64,000 bases of DNA from Mytilus trossulus (lineage: Eukaryota > Mollusca > Bivalvia > Mytilida > Mytilidae). The position numbers and the translations under genes are program-made. Every line of letters begins with the position of its first letter. The stretch's first letter is position 1. The DNA lies in contig NC_086376.1 in the NCBI RefSeq assembly GCF_036588685.1, positions 10,493,911 through 10,557,910 of the forward strand, in the 5' to 3' direction. Shown here piece by piece: positions 46,491 through 60,300 of this stretch. The notes below the pieces were generated by a model. That model made no database searches, was not told the origin of the DNA, and saw only the letters and a program-made list of their open reading frames with translations.

Positions 46491-48347
46491 TGTGTGTATG
46501 TCTTTTACCGTCTAAAATTGCTGAAACATTATTTAAGTACAAACTAAAAAAAACTTTTTCGTGTGACGAAAAATCCAATATCTTGCTCAATCATTATGAT
46601 ATTGTATTTAATTAACAGCTCGGTTGTCCGAAATTAACCTCTGGTAATTTTGTCCGCAAAATGACCCCGTTAGTACAACTGTTACATCACTAACATGAAA
46701 TACCGTATAGCGGGTTATTTTCGCGGGGTGCAAATTTTCGCTGACTTTCGCGGATAGAACAAAATCGCCAAATTATATTCCGCCAAATTAAAGATGTACT
46801 AACAAAGGTATGAATTAAAGTTTTTAATCCGCCAAAATAATAACCGCCAAAATATTTCGTATACCTTGTTCAATGAAAATCGCGAAATTTTACACCCGCG
46901 AAAATAACCCGCTATACGGTAGTATCTTCGAAAAAATAAACTAGTTGGAATATGGGAAGGATGTTTTCTTTAAAGTCAAATAGGACTCGAAGAAGATGCC
47001 GTTATTCCAAGTAAGAGCATTAAAGGTCAGGGCTGAAATTTTGGAAATAAAATATTCTGAACCACATTTAAATAAATATCCTTGCCTTAATACAACTAAC
47101 ACATGTACATGACAATAAATAGTCTAGCCTCAGAATGTTCAAAATGTCAGTTTGCACTCTTCGCTCGCCAAATTTGCAAAGATAACCCTTAGGTTAAGAG
47201 AATCTAGAAACGCGCTTCATACGCATAAAATTAATAAATTTATAGTTTTGTTATCATCAGTTTCGCTCATTCGGTAGATATATCAGAACTTCAAGTTGAA
47301 CTTTACTTAAGGGGACGACTATTCGATTAGTAAGGGAGGCAGTTTTAGTATCCCTTATAAATATTCTTGTCCTCGTTTAAGTATACCTTGATAACACTCT
47401 TGGTACTAGAACAATCTAATATTTGTTTTTTAAGCATACGTACTAGACTACTCTTTCTGCACTGTTTTTTATTTTTTTTATTTTGAGACGTTTTATTTAT
47501 ATTTAACATAATCAGTCTTTAGCTGGGACTATTAAACTAACGGGATTGGAATCTGAACCAGCTGATAAGGTTTCAGTGTACCGATAGTGGATTTATAGTC
47601 AATTTGTGGAATTGTGTTTCAAAATTTCAGTCTAATTACAAAATGACTAGGTATTTTTAGTCATTTTGCATGTTTTGTGTAATGTCTGTAAATTTTTAGG
47701 TATGGCATGTTATTGGTTGCAAAAAATTTATATTTTTCATATAAATGATTTTTTTATTTTTATTCAATTTGTACTGTATATTTCTTCATTTTAAATAAAA
47801 ATGCAATACTTTTTATTCAATTAGTGTAACTTGTCATTTTAATGCAATATTTTTTATAGTAGGTTTTATTTATGTATATGCAATAATAAAGACATTTTAT
47901 GAAAATTCAGTCATTTTACATAATGCCTGTAACATATAAATGTCTCCGATATAGAATACATTTTGACGAATTATTAGAAAAACTCATTAAATTGGAAATA
48001 ATTTTGATAAAACTGCACGCCATACATTTTTAGCCTGGTACCGTAGATTAATCCCTATTTTGTGTGAGTGATATATCTCAGGTTCCCAGGTTAATTGGTT
48101 TTGTTCGGATTGTTTCGAGGTTTTCCCTTTACGAATGCTGTTTGAATGCTCACATTAATCTGTACCGATACAGGCTCCAAATGTCCTCCTTTATACGCCA
48201 TAACTATGGTGGTGCTCCTATTTAAAGGAGGCTCATACGGAGACAAGAAGAAGTTTGTAGTTGCATCATCAACATACCCACGTTGCAGTTATTTTTTTGG
48301 TACCTAAATGTTTTTTTGAAACAAGTTCGATCGGGTGGTAGAAAAAG
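46322..48347. other. Intergenic region between divergent genes
   Basis: Contains the TATA region of the left gene, the TIR element 46701-46921, AT-rich sequence (47000-48000) and the presumed SLC17 leader. A TATTTAAAG-like box near 48219 precedes the SLC17 ATG by about 130 nt. Nothing else was recognised. Confidence 0.5.
46701..46921. mobile_element. TIR element with TACCGTATAGCGGG ends
   Basis: Left TACCGTATAGCGGGTTATTT and right AAATAACCCGCTATACGGTA are perfect inverted ends of at least 26 bp, enclosing 170 bp with further inverted CGCCAAA-type blocks. It lies between the divergent secreted-protein and SLC17 genes. Confidence 0.8.
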
Positions 48348-51300
48348 ATGACCAAAGCACAATATAACCTGTCAGAACCCACAATTGACCCCACATCAGG
48401 TAAGAAATATTGTGTAAATCAACAAGATGAATAACTTGTCAAAAGTGACAACTTGTCAACTAGTCCAAATAATTATGACGTCTTGAAAGGCTATTATAAT
48501 TTTTTTCTTTGACGCCTTACATCAACGAAGTGAGGCGTCAAAGAAAACAATTATGATAGCCTTTCAAGACGTCATAATTATTTGGACTACTTGTCAACAA
48601 AATAAAAGTTCATCATAACAAATGGGCACAAATATACAAAATTAAAATGGACTGAAAATAACTTATGTATACATTTGGAAAAAAAATTATGAGGACTATC
48701 ATCCATAACAGTTCATGGCCAAAAGAATTCGTCACTTGTGTGATTTTTCACTGATGAAGCCTACCGTAGTCTAAAAAGGGTACACGACGTCAACTCGTAC
48801 CTTTGCCAACTCGTACCCTACTTTCATGACTTTTACCAACTCTTACCCATGATTTATTTGATATTATTTATATACATAGTTGTTGTAACTTTCTTTAACA
48901 TATCATTATATAGCAGCAAATTGATAAAAAAAACTTTCATAAGATGCAATCATAATTCAATTGTTTTAAATATATCATTTAGCTTATCAAATGCTAATCA
49001 TTATAATCATTAGTCCAAATAATTATGACAGTTGGCAAGGCTATTTTTATATTTTTTCCTACGTAGGAAGGCGTCCCAGAAAAAAATTAAAATAGCCTTG
49101 CCAGACGTCATAATTATTTGGACTATATAATCATAAGTCCTTATCTATAGAGTGTATCTCATTGGGGGGTTCTGATCCCAGATCCCACTTAATGTTTTGT
49201 CAGATTCCTGTATCCCGCTTACACTATATGTACATAAGCAATTCTCGTACACGCTAGCCTTCATTTCCCGTTTTCACAACATAATAATTTGACTTTCAGG
49301 AGTCAGGCTTAGACCCCAATGAGACCCACTATAAAATTTTTGATTATATGAAATTGTTTGATTATTTGAAAAAGTAAATATATTGAACATTTATTGAACA
49401 TGTAAACATTTTGTGATGAACAGTTCTCAAATGAAATTTTATTCACACAAATCGAATGATTTAATGTATTGTTATTCTTATCTGTTATTGGTTATAAGCT
49501 TTATTGCTTTATGGTTTCAAAAGGATTAGAAAGGTATTCATTATATATATATAATATATGAAACAAGACATATCCATCGCAATATTCAGTAAAAAATATC
49601 CTTTTCAAATATTCTATGGATCGACAAGCACACTTGAAGATTTGATTTAATATAAAACCTAAGAGAAGATCTAATAAAATATGAAGCATTATAATGTTAA
49701 AATATTTTCTACTAACACGAATAAAGACATGTCCATCGCAATATTCAGTAAAAAATATACTTTTCAAATATTCTACAGATCGAGCACACTGTGACACTTG
49801 ATGATTTTTTTTAGATATAAATCCTATCAGTAGATCAACTACAAAATAATAAAAAATGAGTCATTATAATGTTTAAAAATATTGGGTACGATTTGGTAGA
49901 AGAACCAGTTGGTAAAAAAAGGGTTCGAGATGGTTGAGTATGAGTTGATGAAAGTATGAGTCGACATGCATCTGTCTAAAATCAGTCATCTTGTTGATTC
50001 GTTCGGTATATGTGTTTGAACTTATCACACGGGGAAACTATGCATTGACGTCACTACCATTCTATATCAGTAAACAAAATGAGTGCAGAATACGTTTTTT
50101 CTACTCTTTTGAATAAAAAAACAATTCGAAAGATATGTTTTCATTGTTATTCTAAATTATTGCTCAAAAATGCAAGTTTTCTTTTGACCATTTCAAACCT
50201 GACTTCTGAATGCCTAAAAACATTTCAGAACTTCACAAAATCCCACTTCCAGCCTCCATTGCTTTGTGTACATTCCATTCAGCTTCATCAATCTTGTGGC
50301 AGGCAATGTCAAGCAAATCATATTTTTATGAATTTCAAAACAACAAGCATCTTACTTCTTATGCAGTTTTCCTGCAAAAATCCCTCCATTCAAAATGAAA
50401 GGAAAACTGTATAAAAAAATGATGTTCATGCCATATTTTTTTTTCAGGAATATAGAGTAGGTTAATAAAAAACGATTGACATTTATTTAAAAAAAAATGA
50501 TTCAATTTAAAAAGATCAATATTTTAACCATCATGACGATAGTTAGATATTCATACAAAATTCCATTGAGATTGAATGTCAAGCCTAACAGTGAGGTTTC
50601 CTGTTGAATAAACCCCGAAATTATAGCAAACTATTTCAAAGCAATATCACACAAACAAATAATACAATCGACTTAGACTGAAAAAAATCACCTAATTGAC
50701 AATAGTGCAATTTGAATACTGTAAAAACAGAAATGTTCGTGGAGGATTTAATTTCGTTTATTTCATGGAAAGAATATATCCACGAAATTAAAACCTCCAC
50801 GAATATTTAACTTCCATATAATACCACTTACACAAAAGGAAACCACAAAATTAAATCCCCATGAAATCTTATGGAGAGACAAAACCACAAAATTTAACCC
50901 CACAAAAATAAATGTTTCAACAGTAGGTAGAAAGATTCAATGCATCACATGATTTTGAAGCCGTTGGAATTTGAATGTAAACAAACAATGTCAGCAGCTT
51001 TAGTATGGAACAACATAGTTCATTGAGTGACTGAGAAACAATTATGAGTAACCAAGCTTGACAATACATGGTAATAAAAAATCAGAACTAAGTCTACAGA
51101 AAAAGTAAGAAAAAAATATCCATAGGTGAACTACTTACCAATCTTCTCCTCTGAAACTACTGGGCTAAATTTAACCAAACTTGGCCACAATCATAATTGG
51201 GGTATCTAGTTTAAAAAATGTGTCCGGTGACCCTGCCAGCCAACCAAGATGGCCGCCATGGCTAAAAATAGAATATAGGGGTAAAAATGTAGATTTTAGC

Positions 51301-54300
51301 TTATAACTCTGAAACCAAAGCATTTAGAGCAAATCTGACACAGGGGTTACATTGTTTATCAAGTAAAGATCTATCTGCCCTGAAATTTTTAGATGAATCT
51401 GACAACTGGTTGTTGGATTGCTGCACCTGAATTGATAATATTAAGGAAATTTTGACGTTTTGGTTATTATCTTGAATATAATTACAGATAGAGATAAACT
51501 GTAATCAGAAATAATGTACAGCAAAGTAAGACCTACAAAAAGTCATGATGACCAAAATGGTCAATTGACCCCTCAAGGAGTTATTGCCCTTTTAAGTCAA
51601 TTTTTAACAATTTTCATAAATTTGTTAAGTTTTGGTAAATTTTTACAAAATGCTTTTTTCTAGGCAAAGTGCATTATATTATACAATTACTGTCTTTTGG
51701 TGAGGTAAATGTGTGGTTTTATTGACTTTTGAAAAACTGATATTCAATGAGGCCAAATGTCAATAAAACCACATATTTGCCGAAACAAAAGACAGTAAAT
51801 GTTTTATTCCATATTCCGAGAGAAATTAATGTAATGGAAAATATTTACCAAAACCAATTGTACATCAAACGTTTTTTTACCAAAATTATACACGTAAAAG
51901 CATGTGACGTTTTGCACGGTGAATATCCTTTTTCCGCAGGTGAATATGCTTATTTATTCAAAATCCCATTAATATAGAAAAACCTACTAATATATGGAAT
52001 AAAAATAGCTCTTTAGACAGGAAACAATGGAGTAGCTAGACTTAAATGTTGTACAATGTGCATGCTTATCTGCACATTTTTTTAGTACCATTTCATACAG
52101 AAAAGGATATTGTTTCAGTTTTCAGTCATCTTGGTTTACAGGAGTGACAGAGATGCTAATGTGATAGGACTTAGACAATTCATGAATGCAAAACTATTCA
52201 CTTTTGAATAATGTAAATCATGTATATGGAACACACAGAATTTACTCAAAATTGTCCAAAATCTATCTTTGGGTCTTCTCGTTTACTTTGTCAATATTCA
52301 CACCTATCTTTATTCATATTATATGTTTTCATAAATAGTGCTACTTTGCAATAGCACTTGTTACCTGCATTGTCTACATGTACATAATCCTAAAAATATT
52401 ATTCACAGAAGAATACAGCACTGGGCTAACAGCATCTACTCTAGTGTCTCACACAGCAAAGTTTGCATCTGATTGCCTTGTGATATACACCAGGATGTTA
52501 GCATTGAGGGACCTCACAATCAAATTCGTCTAAATCAAATGCCAAGTCAGTCTTGTGTTTCAAACAATGTTGCAATTTGTTTGTTGGTTATATCCTACAA
52601 CATTGGGAAGCAGATACAGTGCAAAGTAGCTATTTTGTTATGATATAACATGACTCCAGTTCCATTTCAGGTATCATGTGGTCTATGAACGCAAAATATA
52701 ATGAAACATTCCAATTCTGTGTTGGGGTGTTTATTATGAGGGTGATTAGCTCTGGTAGTCTAGATCTGTTAACCACATCATGTTGGCATTTTTTCAACTA
52801 TATCTAAGGGTTCTGACAAATCTAAAAGACAAAACTGATACTGCTATTATGACAAAATGCAGTCTGTGATCGTCAGTATTTTTTCACAATATATTTTTGC
52901 CCAAAATCATGAAAACCATGTTCCTTTGATCAGAATTTTAAGAAAAAGAACCATTGGTAGTGTCATAATGGCTGTTGGTATGAATTTTAGTGTTTTGCCA
53001 ATTTGGTGTTGATATACTACAAAATTGTATATTTTATTACAAATTAAAACATACATTGAAAATCTTTTAATACCTTTGGTTATTTTATAGTACATGTAAT
53101 ATTCCGTTGATTTATTGGTGGAATTTAAATTTATTGTATTACCTTTCTACAATTTCTAATGAAAAGATATGTTTTATTTTAGTACCATGGTGGACATCCA
53201 GTCGCCTTGGTCTGGCTATTATGGGGTTCTTTGGATTTATCAATGTATATGCCTTACGTGTGAACATGAGTGTTGCCATTGTGTGTATGGTAAACAGAAC
53301 AGCCATACAGACAAACACCCAAGACCAAAACGGAAATGTATCAAAGGCTGAGGTTGGATGTGGCTTTGGTCTTAATACTACAGGTACCAGTAACTTTGAG
53401 GTAAGTACAATTATATGTATTGAACAATTCTTTAGAATTAAAAGTTGAAAAGAAAAAATTATAAAAAACCTTTTAAATTTTTATTGCGAAGCCTATCATA
53501 GTTTTCCACAGATTCACCTGCAAGTTACCTGTCCATTTAAACTTTTGTAAGTTCAATTGTCCCATCTAACAAATACAACATCTTTTGTTCTCTGTTTAGT
53601 TTATTCAATGGGACCTTTAAATTTCTTGCCAGAGAAATCTATCAGTCACTGATTAATTTACCTGAACAAAAAATTGAACTGTCAATGATGGAAATACATG
53701 TACAAATAAGTAATTATAAAACTGCATGTGATGTTGTATTTATTCAATCAATAACACATTTTCAATTTGTTTGGTATAAATATAACGGTTTATTTCTTCC
53801 TCTGTGATATTTTATCCTGAGGATAATTTGTCACAGTAATTTTTTTCCAGGCATGGTATTTCACAGGTAGAATTTTTCCAGAGGAGTGAAAATCTATCTG
53901 CGTTATGCGGATAGTATGTACCGGTATATATTTGCCGTATCATATTTCACAGAACCTTGTGAAATAAAGTCCCATTTACTAGTATGTAAGTTACTCGCAA
54001 TCAATATATACCTGACTTTAATTATAAAATGTTTCACAAAGGTATAACAAATTTGCATAATTTATCAAAGGGAGGTAATTATGAACAATTTATATTTTAA
54101 AGATATTAATGTAATATAATCCTGAATCTATTTCAAAGTGAAATTTTTCCTTGAATCTTATTTTTTATTTATTCATTTACAAGATTGATCGTTTATATAA
54201 ATATACAGCGTTAATATCCATTGCTTAACGAGAGCGTACATTTTAAATGAATAAAATGAATGAAAACTACGGTTCCTAGTTTGTGCATTGTGATAAAAAG

Positions 54301-57300
54301 TTCGTATGTATAATTACTTTCATTTGTTACTTACTCTGTCTTGTATTGTTCTCGTCGTTCTATTGCAAATATTCAATTTCATGACTGCATCAAGTGTTTC
54401 TATCAGTTTACCATAGTGATATCACATGGTAAGGTTAGAAATTAATGGTAAACCCTAGTTTTAAGATCCGATTTTCGATTAACAGTGGTAAAGTAATCGT
54501 TGCAAAAAATACTAATCAAACTTTTGTGAAAGACGTTTTAATTTGAATTGTTGCGAGAGTTTATATTCTATGTTGAAGGCACTTGCATATAGTGACCTGA
54601 AATACAAGTACTGTTCTATTGAGTTTAGATACATGTCTTCTGTTTCTGTCCCTGACCTATTTTTGCTGTATTCGGCATGTGTAGTGCATTATGCCATGAG
54701 ACATTGATACGTTATGAAATTTCGTGCAGGACTGCTTTGTGTTTTTTTTTTGGCATGGAACTCCTGACCAGACTATGACTTTTTGACTCTTGACCTATGC
54801 AGTGTAGGTGTATCATCATGATACAGTGTGTTCCTTTGTATATTACCCTGACCTAGAAGTATAATTCTAAATTGACCTTGCTTCTGAATATGTAGCATGA
54901 AGATGTATTGTCATAAGATGGTGAGTCTTGTGGCACGAGAAACTTTATATGATCTTAACCTTTGCCCTCATTGTACAACTTGTATATTCTGTTTGAAGTA
55001 TATGGAGAATCGTCTGATTGCACTCATATCTAATATTTTTATATCTATATTAAATATTTAGATATATTTGTATATTTTTAATTGTGAGATCGGTTTTATG
55101 TATTGGAGTTTGAACTAGCAGGGTTTTAGCTAGGATTTTGAGGGCTTTAGTCACTTTTGCGCGTGATAAAAATCAGCCTTATTTTTTTATAAAGCAAGGG
55201 ATCTAGGATGTTTATCAAACTAGCTATACATATATGTCCAAGTCCTTCAAGGACTAGTCTAGGATCTTTGAAGACTTTAGGATTGCTAATGTAGGCAGTT
55301 ATTTGCAATATTGAATGAATTGACTGATGTGATGCTAAGATATGAAGATAAGAACAGGGATCTGGTAATATGGTCAAAACTTCACTTCAGTTATTTTCAG
55401 GGCACACCCCTTATCAACAAAAGTTGGGTGCCTTTATTTTTAACCACTGCACAAATGAACTTGTAACGACTTTTTCACTTCACAATCATTTATATCCTTG
55501 AAAATACGTTTTAATATCTATTTGGAATCAATTTCTTTAATATTGGATAGAAGGATCTGCATCTATACTTAATGGGACAATTCTAATGACTGTAGACTGT
55601 AGATCACGTTTACTTTCGATTTTTAAACGAAATGAAATGAAAACGGGAAGTGACAATTGAATAATAATTTTAGAATAAAACCGGATTCATCTACGAACTT
55701 TTACGCATGCGCAATGCATTGAACAGGAAGCACCTGTTTGCAAGTGAAAATATTTACGTTTTGAATAAAGTTCATTCTTTTTAATCGAAGTTGTCGAAAG
55801 TTTTTGATGAATATATTTATATAAAGTATGACGAAAATACGTTGAAATGACGAATCTACGACAAGCAAACTGCAAATTATAATCCTAAGGGAAATATTGA
55901 AATTTAAATAAAGTTGAAATGTCCGGGAAGTTTATCAATCTTGTTCAAATGACGAAAATACGACTGAACTGTGAGAAATGATTAAAATGAAATGCTGACT
56001 GACTGATTTAACTTAAATAGATTATTATGATGGTCATTTATGAGGTTTTATAATGATAATTAAGGGATTAGTGACCCATCTGATTGGCGATAAGCGGATT
56101 ACTTGTCATCACAACTTTTAACACCTTTGGTAAACGTTAATTACCTGAGGGCCATAAACTTGTCAGAATCATAAAGACAGGTAGAATTCAAGTAATTTGA
56201 TGTGTAAATACTTTTACACTTTCCAAATTTAAGTGACGAAATTGATATGAAATCTTTTCGTCATTTCGAAAACCTTTTCGTAAAATACGAAAGTGACGAG
56301 CGCTAGCTAAATCACTGACTAGTACACATTTTGTTAAGGGGCCATCTGAAGTCCGCCGCCGGGCGAGGGATTTTCTCACTTTGTTAAAAACCCATTGGTG
56401 ACCTTTGACTGCTTTTTGCTTTTTTGTCATGTTACTGTCTCTTAAACACATTTCAAATTTCCATTCTCAATTTTTGATATGAAGAATGTTTTGATCAAAT
56501 GAAAACTAAATCTTTTTATTGCTGTGAAAATTAGAAAGAATATTTACTGCTCTAGTAGCACCATGTGCTGCAAGTTGTGATAGATTGATAATTCAAAATG
56601 GTTCAATCATTTTACCTTGGATTTCATTTGATGGACATGTTGATATGGATAGTCTGTTTAAGCATCTTAAAAATCACATGAAGGTATTCGCATATCAATA
56701 AACTGAACTCAGTGCGAAGAACCTTTAAAGTACACTTAGACAAAGAGCTCAATCTAGTGAAACACTTTTTTATGCTGGTCACTGTCTGTTATCAAACTGC
56801 ACCGCAATCCTAAAAAAAATATGCAAGTTAATTCTAATGGAAGTAGAAGCCAAAGGAAGTAAATAAACCGTTTACTGAAATAAATGTACAATATGTCTAT
56901 GGGCCACAGATGCCCCTGCTTGTGAAAAGAAGACACAAGTAAACTCAACATATAGAAACAAACTTATTTAAAAGAAAGAAAACGCAAATTCAGCATTTTC
57001 TATGTTTTTAAAGGAACATGATAACTCTTGAACGGTAAAAGTGACGCTATCAAATTTCAAATTCATTTTTTTGTATGTGGAAATAACCATTGTCCCAGGT
57101 TAGGGAGATGGTGAAGACCCCGCTAACATGTTCAACCCCGCCCTATTTAGTATGCATGTGCCATCGTTTGAATTTCGTTTTATTGTGTTTTTTTCTATGT
57201 TGTGATGTTATAATAATGTTTCATCCGGCTGCAAATGTTTGCACCTGTCCTAAGTCAGGAATCTGATGTACAGTAGTTATCGTTTGTTTGTGAAATTTAT

Positions 57301-60300
57301 ACGTTTTTCTCGTTTCTCGTTTTTTTATTTAGATTATACCGTTGGTTTTCTCCATTTAATTGTTATACACTAGTAGTTTTGGGGCCCTTTATAGTTTGTG
57401 GTTCGGTGAGAGCCAAGGCTCCGTATGAAGGCCGTACATTGACCTATAATGGTTTACTTTTATAAATTGTTATTTGGATATAGAGATTTGTCTCATTGGC
57501 ACTCATACAACATCTTCTATACCTATTTGCTCATTGTTGAAAGCCGTATGGTGACATATAGTTGTTAATTTCTGTGTTACCTGGTCTCTTGTGGAGAGTT
57601 CTTCTTTGGCGGTCATGCCACATGAGGTGAAGGGTGGGGATCCTGCTAGCATGTTTAATCCGCCGCATTCTGTTTGTATGTACCTGTCCCAAGTCTGAAG
57701 ACTCTAATTCATGAACTGTCGTTTGTTTATGTGTTACATATTTGTTTTTGTTCATTTTTGTACATAATTTGTCCGTTTCTTTTCTCGGTGCTTTTTATAA
57801 CTGACTATGCGGTACGGACTTAGCTCATTGTCGAAGGCCGTAGGGTGACTTATAGCTTTTAATTTCCGTATCATTTAGTCTTTTGTGGAGTGTTCTTATT
57901 GGCACTCATGACACATCTTCTTTTTATTTTGTGTATAAGTTTTGTAGTATTTGGTTGAGGCCACTAAAGTTAAAACAACGGAACCTTTTTATTTTGGACG
58001 TTCGGGACGAACGGACTAGAGTAACTCCGCAGTTTATGTTCCTTTTCTATGGTACCAACACAGAAGTTCTGACTAGTGTGCTGGTGCTACGTATTCCACC
58101 AGCACTGTCATTAACACACACGTGCACACACACACAATTTTATTATAAAAATATGCAATCTTCATTTTGATTTGATTCTTTTTGGCCTATAATGATTATA
58201 TGCATGCCTTAATTTCACAAGTAGTATAAAATTTGACAAATTTATTGTACATATACATTTTTGTTATATTTTATAACTTATTTTTCAATTAAACTTAAAT
58301 TGATCATCACTTTCTTTTTATATGTCTTTTAAGATTCCGTTTTGAACAAAACGATTTGTTACATATTGTAAACTTCACACGTATTTCTATCAAATCTGAT
58401 ATTATTACAAAGCAACTATTAAATAAAATGCATTCGAACTTTAAATGTGCATTTAAATATATATGCAAGTCGTCAACTGGTGAAGTGGCTAGATGCATAT
58501 ATCGTTGGCCAATAGACCACTTTCGAGTTCATCTGTCACCGGCAAAAACTCGTCAACTATACACGCCTTTGTGACGTCATTTACCAGACAGAGGGGCTCG
58601 CCTGTATCCCTGCACTATTTACGTTCATCAAGCGTCTTAGTGATCGTCTTTATGCAGGATAAACTAGAAATAATGGTTGCTCTGTAGGTACTTACTGACA
58701 ATTCCCTAATGACAGCAGTGTTGATTGTCAATTTTGAGAATTCAATTTGCCGAATAATTCGTACAATATAGAATTATAGTTTTCCAACCACTCGCTCAAC
58801 ATTGGAAGGGAAGTGACGGCGCCCCTAAACGCACAAATGACGATGATAAAGGCGCGTATAATTGACGAGTTTTTTCCGGTGACGGATGAACTCGAGGTTC
58901 CAAATTTTGTTGTTTTAAAACGTCTAGAAATATTAAAGGAAATAAATAAAAAAACAGAACGACTGAATTAAATAAAATAATGTTCGATATAATGAACCAT
59001 TTCGATTTATTTTTAAAATCTAAACGATGCTTTATTTTTATCTAGTTTCCTAATCATTAGAATGAGAAAATAAATACCTTACAGCTTCTTTACCGTCGAT
59101 CCTGAAATGTTTAATGTTATAAAACAATTTTAGCGTCTTTGACCTACTTTACCTTTTTATTCGGATACTTGTGGTTATCTTCTTCAAGTTCAACGGGAAC
59201 ATTAGAATAATCTAGAAAAGAACCCAGATGGAACCAGGAATTCGGGTTGCTATAACCAAACAACCCGGATGTTGAACCTGTTACCATGGTTTCGAACCAA
59301 AGAACCAAGGTTCAGAACCAAACAACCCAGATGGAACCAGGGTTTAGAACCAGAGTGCCCGGATAGAACCTTATTGCATTCGGAATTCTCATGACTTTTT
59401 ATACCTTCAACGTATTTTCCAAATCATTTATTTATTTAGTATATTTATATATAATATAATATAACAATATGACTTACAACATGAATTTTTAATAAGACAT
59501 ATAACATTTCACAGGTAAATTCTATCCAGGTGTTAAAATTGCTTTTGTTCCAATATAATGTTATGCTATAATTTGTCTGATTTCCATATAATCAACAAAA
59601 ACATCTTTGTCCCTAGACTATTTATATAGTAAAAAAATATTATCATAATCAAATTCTTCCATTACTGTGAATAGTAGTAATGCAACTATATTTCTACCTT
59701 TACATTTTAATTTATATGTGTACTGAGATCTGAAAACAACTCACTTTTACTTGTATTTCACTTACCTTATTTAATCATGATATTATTTCACAATTTCAAT
59801 CTTTGAAAGTATTTCTGGTTTTCTTTCTTATGTTTAATGATAATTTTCTTTTTAAAAGAATGATATTTACTTGAATTTTTTCAATGATAAATTGTGAAAT
59901 AATTCCCATTTTATGATTTAATATAAACTGTTTTTTTTTTTACAAAATAGGTTTAATTCAAATACACTATTATTATTTCATAGTATTTGTAAAGGATAAG
60001 TTTTTTCTAATAACTATTCAATAAGTTAACTACCCAGATAGAATTTCACGGCAAAGGAAAAAATATCCCAGGGAAATATTTTTATTTTCCTCTGGATAAA
60101 AAAATGACAACAACTAATGTGACATTTTTTCCTCCGGATCAAATTTCACCCAGATACAATTTTGCTTTACACAAACACTGATTTAAAAATTAATAGTTGA
60201 TATCTGATCAAATTTCAACATTTTACCTATTAAAATTTGCTATTTTTTAGTCTGTTCACAAATAAAAACTTAAAATGATAATGTTTAAATAAAGGTCTTC

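Larger units (their letters stand above)
48783..49965. mobile_element. Possible larger TIR element with CAACTCGTACC-type ends
   Basis: CGACGTCAACTCGTACC and CCAACTCGTACCC at the left are mirrored, with divergence, by GGGTACGATTTGGTAG and GAGTATGAGTTGATGAAAG at the right. The MITE 49011-49125 is nested inside. Boundaries are uncertain and no ORF was found. Confidence 0.35.
48400..53182 (+). other. SLC17 intron 1 with nested repeats
   Basis: Holds two Mutator-like MITEs (48461, 49011), a possible larger TIR element (48783-49965), a tandem pair (49563-49885), a hairpin element (51685-51801) and dispersed repeats. 50000-50700 and 52030-53180 show nothing definite. Confidence 0.6.

Noticed and set aside
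52409..52530. Open stretch after a CACAG acceptor upstream of SLC17 exon 2
   Set aside because: Ends in a stop and lacks a donor; exon 1 at 48348 joins exon 2 in phase without it.
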